From the NCBI GenBank assembly GCA_016793095.1, contig JAEUJQ010000012.1, forward strand, positions 1-64,000: DNA of 64,000 nucleotides, written 5' to 3'. This document shows, piece after piece, positions 43,241 to 50,662 of this stretch. This DNA is from Myxococcaceae bacterium. GTDB lineage: Bacteria > Myxococcota > Myxococcia > Myxococcales > Myxococcaceae. The translations under genes were made by a program, and so were the position numbers. The notes below the pieces were generated by a model. It made no database searches. It had not been told where the DNA came from and saw only the letters and a program-made list of their open reading frames with translations. Position 1 is the stretch's first letter, and each line of letters starts with the position of its first letter.

Positions 43241-43866
43241 TGGACACCTCCCTGTGGAATCCCCCGTGCTGCATCGGGCGCGACGCGCGCGCGGTAGGTC
43301 TTCACGAACCTCCGGAGCGTGGTCTCTCCCGCGCCGAGTTGGGCCGCAGCGGCGGCAATGCCCACGTCGGCCGCGAGGCGAAGCACCATCGCCGGGTCAC
43401 CGAACTCGCGCCGTGGCCGACCGAGCCTGCGACCGGCAGCGCGAGCCCGGCTGAGAGCCGCTTTCGTCTGCGCTCGACGGTGTTCGGCCCGCGTCTCCTC
43501 AAGCCACGCGGCGAGGCTCTGGAGCGTCGGTCCGAGGTCCGCGAGGAACGGCTCGGCGGCCGATACGACAACCGCCGTGGATCGAATCTCCGAGGCGGCA
43601 AGAAGAGCTGCGACTGGGTCCTTTGAGAGCGAGCGCAGACTGTCCGTCACTACGACGTGGGCATCTGACGGGAGGACCGCCCGAAGTTGCTCGACGAGCG
43701 TCCCCCGCCTCCTCGGTCGGAACGCGACCTCGCCCACGACAACGAGGCCGAGTCGCTCCGCGTGGAGCCTCATCCGAAGGCGCTGGCTCGCAAGCGGCGC
43801 ACCGCGCCCTACGAGAAGAAGGATCGCTCTTGGCTTCGTGGGTGAGAGCTGCGTCGGTGTGTCCAT
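43237..43866 (-). CDS. Degenerate serine-recombinase-like protein lacking the catalytic serine
   Basis: A 209-residue protein with the layout of a small serine recombinase. The start of the catalytic domain reads AILLLVGRGAPLASQRLRM, where an ordinary enzyme has YxRxS; VVVTDSLRSLSKDP stands for the DRLxR region; GRRLGRPRREF leads to a C-terminal helix-turn-helix (AAAAAQLGAGETTLRRFVK). With no Ser at the expected place it probably binds DNA without cleaving. It heads the five-gene ATGA-overlapping operon that ends with a normal recombinase. An inverted repeat overlaps its start codon, so autoregulation is plausible. Confidence 0.6.
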   Translation of the reverse strand: MDTPTQLSPTKPRAILLLVGRGAPLASQRLRMRLHAERLGLVVVGEVAFRPRRRGTLVEQLRAVLPSDAHVVVTDSLRSLSKDPVAALLAASEIRSTAVVVSAAEPFLADLGPTLQSLAAWLEETRAEHRRAQTKAALSRARAAGRRLGRPRREFGDPAMVLRLAADVGIAAAAAQLGAGETTLRRFVKTYRARVAPDAARGIPQGGVH

Positions 43867-43890
43867 GAATAAACGATATCATCTATGGAC
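43861..43890. promoter_or_regulatory. Inverted repeat at recombinase operon start
   Basis: GTCCAT (43861-43866) and ATGGAC (43885-43890) flank an AT-rich core containing GATATC. It overlaps the start codon of the degenerate recombinase gene and lies before the divergent gene at 43921. It may be the binding site of that protein. Confidence 0.35.
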
Positions 43891-43920
43891 GACACCCAAG
43901 GAGCGGGGTAGGCTTCAGGT

Positions 43921-44169
43921 GTGGGCAAAGCGAACCCGGTCGGCCGACCCCAGATGTTCACCACCGCCGACGCGAGATTTCTGCTTCGCCTTCCTGCCGG
44001 CGACTTCAGGAAGCTGCGCGCACTCGTGAGGAACGAGAATGACGAGATCGCCGCGAAGTGGAGGAAGGAGCGGGCGTCACGGAGGCCGCCGCCGAAAGTG
44101 TCCCTCAACACGCTCATTGGCCGCGCGGTCCGGAACTACCTCGACGGGCGCGCCGCCGGGGGTCGGTGA
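43921..44169 (+). CDS. Small basic DNA-binding-like protein
   Basis: An 82-residue protein with a GTG start. It is basic (RNENDEIAAKWRKERASRRP) and ends VSLNTLIGRAVRNYLDGRAA, reminiscent of a ribbon-helix-helix or Arc-like second helix. It is the only rightward gene in this part and is divergent from the recombinase operon. Regulatory role inferred. Confidence 0.55.
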   Translation: MGKANPVGRPQMFTTADARFLLRLPAGDFRKLRALVRNENDEIAAKWRKERASRRPPPKVSLNTLIGRAVRNYLDGRAAGGR

Positions 44170-44214
44170 AAGCTCAGCCGCCCTGACCACGGTGCCGCCG
44201 CGTCAGCCCAAGCG

Positions 44215-44829
44215 TCAGAAAGGCACTGCGTCGTCCACGCCTGCCCCGGCAACCCGCAGGTCGAGCGCCGCGCGGCGACGGAGTCTCACGGCTTCTGCGA
44301 GTCGCTCCGCGCGCCGTCTCGCTGCTTCTCGATAGCACCTCAGCAGGAGCGCGCGCTCGAACCCTTCGAGCCGTGCGCAGTCCTCGGGAGTCACGCGCCC
44401 TTCATCCTTGGGCCCCGCAACGGGAGCTGGGAGCACTACGCCGCGAGAAGCCGCGACGTGCATCGACTCTCGGCGCAGCTCGACGACGTGCTGGTGTAGG
44501 CGATCCATGTCGCTCATCGCGACCATCGCGTCGAGCTTCTCCACCTTCGCCTCCCGGAGCAGCTCGGCCTCGAACTGATGCCCAGCACGGGCGATGACCT
44601 CGGCGTCCTCGATGCACCAGAGGCAGACGAGCACCCGACGACCGTCGACTCGGCGGGGGAGCCGGCCGACGCCGTAGGGCGTACCGTGGAAAATGTCGTA
44701 CACCTCGACCGCCGAGCCGAAGCGAACGTGGATCTCCGCGTCGCAGCACGGGCACGCGGCGATGAAACCGTCGCTCGGGGCGACGTCTGGGCCAATTGCC
44801 GCCTTGTCTGTTGGCTCCCTTCTGAACAT
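44215..44829 (-). CDS. Zinc-binding hypothetical protein
   Basis: A 204-residue protein with CPCC at about 26-29 and CLWC at about 69-72, a split zinc-binding site, then long charged helices (RREAARRRAERLAEAVRLRRR near the end is very basic). Its start abuts the stop of the next upstream gene by one shared base. No family recognised; probably a regulator or accessory of the island replication module. Confidence 0.6.
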   Translation of the reverse strand: MFRREPTDKAAIGPDVAPSDGFIAACPCCDAEIHVRFGSAVEVYDIFHGTPYGVGRLPRRVDGRRVLVCLWCIEDAEVIARAGHQFEAELLREAKVEKLDAMVAMSDMDRLHQHVVELRRESMHVAASRGVVLPAPVAGPKDEGRVTPEDCARLEGFERALLLRCYREAARRRAERLAEAVRLRRRAALDLRVAGAGVDDAVPF

Positions 44830-45419
44830 CAGAACGAGTCGACGAACGGCCAGTCTTCGGGAACGGGGGGGCTGGTCAACTCGCCGTATTCGTCGGGATA
44901 CCGTACGAGCCGCCTGATGATGAGGTCGTAGGCGGCGAGAGTCCCGCTCGTGCTGTCCTTCGTGTCAGCCTCGGGTAGTCCAACCAACGGCTCGAACTTG
45001 AAGACGAGGCCGTCGAGGAGCCCTGCCCGGAATGGACTCCTCGCGCGAAGCACCTCGTCGGCCTCTCTCCGAACCGCCCTGAGGACCAGAGCAGCCTCCT
45101 TGGGCGTGCGGCTCTGGGCTCGTGACAGTTTCCGCGCCCAGTCGAGTACGGTGAGGTTGGCCGGACGCCCTTGCTGGGCGAGACGGCCGGCCACCGCCCC
45201 GCAGTCCATGCAGAACGGGACAGTGGTGCCCCTGCCGTTCTTCATGACCAGCGCCGTCCCCGGTGACGGCACCCAGACACACCCGCCGTAGTAGGGGTCG
45301 AAGTCGTACGGTGGCTGGGCGCCGGCCTCAATCAGGTAGACGAAGACCGAGCAGGCGCTGCAACGGACCATGAGCGACAGCGGGTGCTGGGGGGTGAACA
45401 GCGTAGAGGTGGTCGTCAT
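44829..45419 (-). CDS. Zinc-binding hypothetical protein
   Basis: A 196-residue protein starting MTTTSTLFTPQHPLSLMVRC, with CSAC at about 20-23 and CMDCG at about 70-74, plus helices. AAGGAG lies six bases before the ATG at 45419. Same strand and adjacent to another two-CxxC protein. No function recognised. Confidence 0.6.
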   Translation of the reverse strand: MTTTSTLFTPQHPLSLMVRCSACSVFVYLIEAGAQPPYDFDPYYGGCVWVPSPGTALVMKNGRGTTVPFCMDCGAVAGRLAQQGRPANLTVLDWARKLSRAQSRTPKEAALVLRAVRREADEVLRARSPFRAGLLDGLVFKFEPLVGLPEADTKDSTSGTLAAYDLIIRRLVRYPDEYGELTSPPVPEDWPFVDSF

Positions 45420-45449
45420 GTTCAACTCCTTGTGTTCCGGTGCGGGTAG

Positions 45450-45815
45450 TCACTGAGCGCCACGAAGGACCAGCGCGGCGCGGGCACGCTGAAGCAGCTC
45501 CTCTTCTCGTTTTCGCCTCTGGGCGAGGTCCTCGGGCGAGAGCCGGTGGAGGTCAGCCAACGCCGTCAGTTGGGCGGCCAGTTTCTCGACGAGAGCATCG
45601 TCCGCGACGTACCGGCGGATCTTCTCGGCCGAATTTTGGACGAACCCCCTAACGTCGGCTTCGGTCTCGAACGGGATTGCCCTTGGCGGCAGCGACACCC
45701 GCTTCCCGTTGACGACGAGCACGCCGCGAAGCCGGTCGTGGACCTCGGGGCGGCGACGGTTGGAGGAGGGACACTCGGTTCGCATCGGGTGACGGACCTC
45801 GACGCGGATCTTCAT
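45450..45815 (-). CDS. Small basic hypothetical protein
   Basis: A 121-residue, highly charged protein (RVEVRHPMRTECP near the start, AQRRKREEELLQRARAA near the end). GVLVVNGKRVSLPPRAIPFE resembles a short beta-hairpin. It overlaps the preceding small gene by ATGA. No family recognised. Confidence 0.5.
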   Translation of the reverse strand: MKIRVEVRHPMRTECPSSNRRRPEVHDRLRGVLVVNGKRVSLPPRAIPFETEADVRGFVQNSAEKIRRYVADDALVEKLAAQLTALADLHRLSPEDLAQRRKREEELLQRARAALVLRGAQ

Positions 45816-46033
45816 GGCCCACCTCCGTCGAGGACCACATGGGGTTGGTGCTCACTTGGTGCTGGGCCCGAGGTGTCGCGCACGAACAGAGCCGCTTGGA
45901 GGGGCGGTGGCGCGCTGACCAGCGTCGAAGCGGAGAACTGGGAGGGTCGGATGCCGCCCTGCAAGCCCCCGTGACAACTGGAGGAGGGTCGCATCGGGGC
46001 CGTTCCCACGGCTCTTCGTTGAACATTGCTCAT
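45812..46033 (-). CDS. Possible small protein after the primase gene
   Basis: A 73-residue frame starting at 46033, 8 bp after the primase stop and ending in an ATGA overlap with the next gene. Position favours a real gene, but the product is Ser/Pro/Gly-rich without a motif and the ribosome binding site is weak. Confidence 0.4.
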   Translation of the reverse strand: MSNVQRRAVGTAPMRPSSSCHGGLQGGIRPSQFSASTLVSAPPPLQAALFVRDTSGPAPSEHQPHVVLDGGGP

Positions 46034-46040
46034 GAGGTTC

Positions 46041-48281
46041 TCAGAAGGGTACGGACGACCCGCCCGCATCCGACCCATCCGCCCCGCCCTGATTCGACGG
46101 AGGTGACCAAGCATCACCGCGCGGCGGCCTGCGGAGCCGAACACCGACCCAGTACCGCTGGCCTCCGGTCTTCTTGGCGACGAACCCCTTCGCCGTGAGC
46201 TTCACCGCCAGCGCCTTGGCCGTGAGCGAGTCGTTGCCGGTGTCCTCGGCCCAGTTCGCGTAGGCAGTGTGCAGATCTCCTGCCTTCGTGCGGTGCGCGT
46301 CACCGACTTCGCAGACCGCGTCGATGAACTCGCCCATCACGTCCATCTCCGACCTGTAGTCGTCGGTGGCGGCAGTGACCTCGGGCGGGGCCTTGAGCCC
46401 GTCGTGCTGCCACATCAAGCAGCCCTCGACCGCCCACCGGAGAATCCCTGCCTGCTCCTCACGCAGCTTGAGCCCGAGGTCCTTGTCGCGCTCGGGTTCG
46501 GGAATGGTCACGGTGAAGGGCACGAGCTTCACCCTTCGCCAGATGCCGTGGTCCACACCGTTGATGTTCGGCTTGTGGTTCGCGGCCAAGATGATCTTGA
46601 AGGACGGAAGGAACTCGAAGAACTCCTTGAACAGGAAGCGGGCCGTCACCCTGTCGTCCCCTGTGAGCTGCTTGATGAGCGACTCGGAGAGCGTGCGGTT
46701 CTCCTCCGGCTCGACCGCCGAAACGAAGCGCGCCCCGACGAGCCGAGCGATGTCGTTCCTGATGGCCTCGGACTTCCGCTGGAGGAAGGTCGAGAAGTCG
46801 GTGGCCTGCGCGTAGTCGCCCATGAAGCCGCGCAGCGCCTCGATGAAGGTCGATTTCCCGTTCGCACCCGCTCCGTGGAAGATGAAGAACGCCTGCTCAC
46901 TGGTCGAGCCGGTGAGCGAGTAGCCGGAGACCCGCTGGAGGAAGTCGATCAGCGTCCCGTTGCCGCCCATGATTCGGTCGAGGAAGGCAAGCCACTTCGG
47001 ACACGGAGCCGTGTCCGAGTACTCGACGGGCGCGAGCTTCGTGATGAGGTTCGCCTTGTCGTGAGGCAAGAGCTTGCCGGTACGAAGATCGACTGTGCCG
47101 TTGAGCAGGTTGAGCAGCATCGGGCTGGCGTCGAGCGCGTCAGGCTGAACCGGAATGCCCGGCTGACTCTGCGCAAGCGAGACCATCGCCTTGAGCCGAG
47201 CTTCCTTCTCGCTGTTCAGCGCGAATCGGGCGAGCTTGTCCGCCCCGCGAGCGTCGGCCATCTCCCGGAGCTGGCGAACCATCTGCCCGGCGAGGGCGAG
47301 CACCTTCCCCTCGTCATCGAGCTGCCACCGCATCCCGTCCCACACCAGCCACTTCTTCGCCTTGACGTGGAAGCGGATGTTGCCCTTGGCGAACTCGATG
47401 AGCCGCTCCGCGTTGCCGAGGTCGGTGCGCGGAGCTGCCTCCATCATGGACGCGGGCGCGTACCGCGCGACAGACGCGGCAATCGAGTCCACCTCGACCT
47501 CGTCGAGGGGTGGCTCGCAACGGCTCTTGTTCTCCTCGCGCAGCGCCACGCGGATCGTGTCCTCGCTGGCGCCGCGCCTGCGCAGTGAACCACCGACAGA
47601 GACCAGCCAGTCGTGACGGCGACCGGGGTGGATCTTGCCGGAGGACGGACCGCCTGCTTTCCCTGTCGAGGCAGAGGAGGCCGCACGACCAGTTCCAGCC
47701 GCAGGCCCCGAGATGAAGTCGACCCACGCTTCGGGGAGGTCGACAAGCTTGTCGAGCCCGCCGACTTCCCACTTGTACTGACCTCCAGAGGCGTGACAAC
47801 TCGGCGGCGCGACGATGAGCCCGCCCTCCGCGCGCACGTCGATGCCGGGGGCGGCTCCGACCCTGCTGCGGAGCAGGCGCCCCTTCGGAGCCGAGAAGTA
47901 GATGTGGCGGCCCCCACTTCCGGTCCGGACCACAGCCGTCATGGCAAGCGCGCCCAAGGAGCCGATCAGATCCTCCAAGCTCTGGTCACCTCCGTGCGCC
48001 GGGTCGATGTCGATGACGACGATGCCAGCCTCGGTTCCGGTACGAAGGGCGACGTTGGGGAGCGGGAGATCCGCCCACCAAGCAGAGATCCGCTCCGGGT
48101 CAGTCGAGGCGTCCTTGTAGCCGTGCGCGGTTCGGGGGTGCTTGCCGGAATTGGGGCACTTCAGCCCGAGTGAGCACGAACAGCCGGCTCCATCGGGTGC
48201 GAACACCGGGAGCACCGGAACACCGCGCCCTGCGTAGGCCAATGCCGCAGCCTTGGTGTCGGACGAGTCGGGCGGAGTCAC
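46041..48281 (-). CDS. PrimPol / P4-type primase-helicase
   Basis: This 746-residue replication protein has a PrimPol domain at about 10-170 (VPVLPVFAPDG, VVIDIDPAHGGD and TGSGGRHIYFSAP), a primase C-terminal linker, and a D5/P4-type helicase domain with Walker A GAGANGKSTFIEAL at about 465-478 and SVEPEENRTLSE after it. It can make primers and unwind DNA to replicate the excised island. The GTG start at 48281 overlaps the stop of the XRE gene (GTGA), so expression follows that regulator. Full-length and intact. Confidence 0.9.
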   Translation of the reverse strand: MTPPDSSDTKAAALAYAGRGVPVLPVFAPDGAGCSCSLGLKCPNSGKHPRTAHGYKDASTDPERISAWWADLPLPNVALRTGTEAGIVVIDIDPAHGGDQSLEDLIGSLGALAMTAVVRTGSGGRHIYFSAPKGRLLRSRVGAAPGIDVRAEGGLIVAPPSCHASGGQYKWEVGGLDKLVDLPEAWVDFISGPAAGTGRAASSASTGKAGGPSSGKIHPGRRHDWLVSVGGSLRRRGASEDTIRVALREENKSRCEPPLDEVEVDSIAASVARYAPASMMEAAPRTDLGNAERLIEFAKGNIRFHVKAKKWLVWDGMRWQLDDEGKVLALAGQMVRQLREMADARGADKLARFALNSEKEARLKAMVSLAQSQPGIPVQPDALDASPMLLNLLNGTVDLRTGKLLPHDKANLITKLAPVEYSDTAPCPKWLAFLDRIMGGNGTLIDFLQRVSGYSLTGSTSEQAFFIFHGAGANGKSTFIEALRGFMGDYAQATDFSTFLQRKSEAIRNDIARLVGARFVSAVEPEENRTLSESLIKQLTGDDRVTARFLFKEFFEFLPSFKIILAANHKPNINGVDHGIWRRVKLVPFTVTIPEPERDKDLGLKLREEQAGILRWAVEGCLMWQHDGLKAPPEVTAATDDYRSEMDVMGEFIDAVCEVGDAHRTKAGDLHTAYANWAEDTGNDSLTAKALAVKLTAKGFVAKKTGGQRYWVGVRLRRPPRGDAWSPPSNQGGADGSDAGGSSVPF

Positions 48282-48481
48282 GCTGCGGCCCCTTCAAACA
48301 GGTCGGCCTCATCGACCCCGAGCACCTTCGCCAGCAGCGTCCTCTCTCCAACGGTCGGCTCGGCTCGGCCCTGAACTAGCCGAGACAGCCTCGTCTCGCT
48401 GATGCCGACCTCGCGCGCCACCTCGTACTGATGGCGCCCCAGCTTGAAGACCGCGTCCTTGAGCTTGCTGTTCCGATGCAT
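48278..48481 (-). CDS. XRE-family HTH regulator of the replication operon
   Basis: A 67-residue Cro/CI-type protein: KLGRHQYEVAREVGISETRL at about 12-31, then LSRLVQGRAEPTVGERTLLA. It directly precedes and overlaps the primase gene by 4 bp, as regulators do in satellites and integrative islands. GGAGGTAG forms the ribosome binding site and is part of an inverted repeat, suggesting autoregulation. Confidence 0.8.
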   Translation of the reverse strand: MHRNSKLKDAVFKLGRHQYEVAREVGISETRLSRLVQGRAEPTVGERTLLAKVLGVDEADLFEGAAA

Positions 48482-48483
48482 CG

Positions 48484-48533
48484 ACTACCTCCGCCAGTGG
48501 TTGCTGCTGGGAGGTAGTGGACAAGGCCATGCA
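48484..48533 (+). promoter_or_regulatory. Shared operator-like element, copy 1
   Basis: ACTACCTCC (48484-48492) and GGAGGTAGT (48510-48518) form a perfect 9-bp inverted repeat around AGTGGTTGCTG. The whole ~50-bp stretch up to GCCATGCA recurs in inverted orientation at 49785-49837. It sits directly before the XRE gene. Confidence 0.5.
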
Positions 48534-48541
48534 CGCCGCAG

Positions 48542-49801
48542 TTACTCGTCGGGCTCTGTCAGCAGCCCGGAGTCTGCGGCGAGCTTGATGAGGACGACCA
48601 CATCCTCGTCCGCGAGCCAGTACACGCCGTTGCTGTCGCGCGCCGAGTCGAGCACACCAGAGTCGGTCAGGGTCTCAACCCACGACGCCACCAACTCCGG
48701 CAACTGGTTCAAGTCCGCTGCGAGGTCAACGTGCGACCGCAAGCCCATCGTCGGCGCCGCGCTGGGTGCCTGAAGAACACCGAGCGTCTGCCCGTGCGCC
48801 TTGAGCGCCTCGACTTCGCCGTCGGTCAGCCGCGTGACCGTCATGCCCCGGCCTTGCTCGACGTGCGCCTCGATCTTTCGTTTCGAGCGCAGCGTCTTGA
48901 CCCACTTGGCGACGGTGTGCGGGCTCACGCCGAACTCCTTGGCGACCTGATTGACGCTCCTTCGACCATCGACGCGGTGCTCTCTGGCTCGCTCGCCTTC
49001 GAGGCGTCGTTGAGTGATCTGCGCATCGGAGAACTTGCCAGCATTCCCGAGGCCAGCACTCCTTCGCCAACGTTGCAGCGTCTTCGTTGAGACGAACCGC
49101 TCGTCCACTTGATTGAGGCTGCGGACTACGAGTCGCCGGAACGCCTTCCAGACGTACAGGCTCAGCCGCTCGACGCTCCCGGTCAGTTCGTAGCTGTAGA
49201 GGTCCGGCAGGGCACCAGCCTTCGCGTCTTCTCCGAATATCCGGTCGAGCACCTTGTCAGCGAGCTGGTGCTCAACGCCGCAGTACCGCGCAACAGGGTC
49301 GGCGATCTCCTTCACGCAGGCGCGCACGAACTCCTCGGCCTCGGCGTCATCGCGCGCCGCCTGAATGGAGGCGATGGCAAGCGCCTCTGTGAACAGCGCC
49401 TGCGCCTGAACCTGCCCAGTGGCCTCCTCCACCTCTCCGCGCTGCACGCGGTCGAAGAGCAGTCCCACCGCCCCTGCCGCACGCATGAACCAGTGGGCGG
49501 TCTCGGCTGCGCGAGGCGAGACACCCGATGGCATGAGCCCCTTTCGCACGTCGCCTTCCGCCCGCCGAAGGGAAGGCAGGTGTGCCGCCCCGCGAAGGAG
49601 CAGCGAGCGAGCCACCTCTGCTTGATGACGCTCCTCCTCGTTCTTGGGCTCGGCGACCAGCACTCGGGCGATTCCGCCAAGAACGGGTCCTACGAGTTCT
49701 CCCTGCGGCATTCGACTACCAAGTCGCGTGAGGCGCGCCCGCATCCACGCGAGGAACTCGTTGGCGTTCGGCCGCCGGGCTGGCTGCATGGCTCTGTCCA
49801 C
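48542..49801 (-). CDS. HTH-containing protein of the island control region
   Basis: A 419-residue protein (GTG at 49801, or 415 from the ATG at 49789). The first 250 residues are helical without a recognised family. A helix-turn-helix at about 288-312 (RSVNQVAKEFGVSPHTVAKW) indicates DNA binding. It is divergent from the small gene/xis/int unit and flanked on both sides by copies of the same operator-like element. Probably a regulator or replication-initiation protein; both are open. Confidence 0.6.
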   Translation of the reverse strand: MDRAMQPARRPNANEFLAWMRARLTRLGSRMPQGELVGPVLGGIARVLVAEPKNEEERHQAEVARSLLLRGAAHLPSLRRAEGDVRKGLMPSGVSPRAAETAHWFMRAAGAVGLLFDRVQRGEVEEATGQVQAQALFTEALAIASIQAARDDAEAEEFVRACVKEIADPVARYCGVEHQLADKVLDRIFGEDAKAGALPDLYSYELTGSVERLSLYVWKAFRRLVVRSLNQVDERFVSTKTLQRWRRSAGLGNAGKFSDAQITQRRLEGERAREHRVDGRRSVNQVAKEFGVSPHTVAKWVKTLRSKRKIEAHVEQGRGMTVTRLTDGEVEALKAHGQTLGVLQAPSAAPTMGLRSHVDLAADLNQLPELVASWVETLTDSGVLDSARDSNGVYWLADEDVVVLIKLAADSGLLTEPDE

Positions 49802-49837
49802 TACCTCCCCGTGAACGGGCCAGCAACCACTGGAGGT
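49785..49837 (-). promoter_or_regulatory. Shared operator-like element, copy 2
   Basis: An inverted copy of the element at 48484-48533, sharing GGAGGTAGTGGACA, GCCATGCA and AGTGGTTGCTG blocks. It lies in the divergent region between the HTH gene and the xis/int unit, so one regulator could control replication and integration genes together. Confidence 0.5.
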
Positions 49838-49860
49838 TGCAGCCAGAAGAGGAGGACGCG

Positions 49861-50202
49861 GTGACGAGAACCAGCTTGAAGAAGGGGGCCCGGAACAAGG
49901 CCAAGGGCTCGGGCGGGCGCGCCTTCGTCGCGATGGTCCCGGTCTACTGGACCGTCGAAGACGAGGTGTTCCTGAAGGGCTTCGCTGTGCGCGCGCTCTC
50001 TCGCTGGGCCGCCTACGACAAGGCCAAGGAGATCCTTGAGTCCACGGCGTGGTGGGACTTGCTCTGCATCGACCCCACCGACGGGGACGAGCGCCAAGAG
50101 TACGTCATCGGAGAGCCGTGGGTGGAGCGAGCGGGCGACCTCACGGGCCTGTCGTTCCTCGACGACGTGCCGACCCACCAGTCGCAGGTCACGTCGCGGT
50201 GA
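49861..50202 (+). CDS. Small protein upstream of excisionase
   Basis: A 113-residue protein from GTG 49861, with GGAGG five bases before it. The N-terminus is basic (RTSLKKGARNKAKGSGGR); the rest is acidic and Trp-rich (VYWTVEDEVFLKGFAVRA). It overlaps the xis-like gene by GTGA. No family recognised; its place suggests a role in integration or its control. Confidence 0.6.
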   Translation: MTRTSLKKGARNKAKGSGGRAFVAMVPVYWTVEDEVFLKGFAVRALSRWAAYDKAKEILESTAWWDLLCIDPTDGDERQEYVIGEPWVERAGDLTGLSFLDDVPTHQSQVTSR

Positions 50203-50642
50203 GCGAGAACGGCCAGCAGCCGGGGAGACTCCCCGTGGAAGAAGCGACCACCAGCATCGACCGCGTGCTGCGGCAGCTCGTGCGGGAGGAGCTGGTGCAG
50301 GTCGTGCGCGCCGAGCTTCCGGCTCTCCTGCGGGCCTCGGAGACCACCGCGAGGAGCGACCTGCTCTCCGTTGATGAAGCTGCCCAGCGACTCGGCGTCT
50401 CGCCGCACACCGTCTACAAGCGGGCGAACAGCGGGAAGCTGGCCTCCGTGAAAGATGGCGGGCGCCTGCTCTTCCGCCCGGAGGATCTCGACGCCCACGT
50501 CGCGTCCTGCCGCAGGTCAGCGAAGCCGGCGGTCACCCCCGAGATCGTCGCGGCCATCGCGGTTCACGCGCAGCAGCCGAAGAAGCACAAGAAGCCGACC
50601 TCGCGGTCCGACGAGCCCGAGGACGTCACCCCCACGAAGTAG
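50199..50642 (+). CDS. Excisionase-like HTH protein
   Basis: A 147-residue protein with a MerR/Xis-type winged helix at about 58-107: LLSVDEAAQRLGVSPHTVYK, then RANSGKLASVKDGGRLLF and RPEDLDAHV. This is the pattern of excisionase-family domains that bend att DNA and direct the integrase. A helical N-terminus may oligomerise; the C-terminus is Lys/Pro-rich. It is 20 bp upstream of the integrase gene. Confidence 0.8.
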   Translation: MSENGQQPGRLPVEEATTSIDRVLRQLVREELVQVVRAELPALLRASETTARSDLLSVDEAAQRLGVSPHTVYKRANSGKLASVKDGGRLLFRPEDLDAHVASCRRSAKPAVTPEIVAAIAVHAQQPKKHKKPTSRSDEPEDVTPTK

Positions 50643-50662
50643 AAAGAGAACAGGAGAACACG

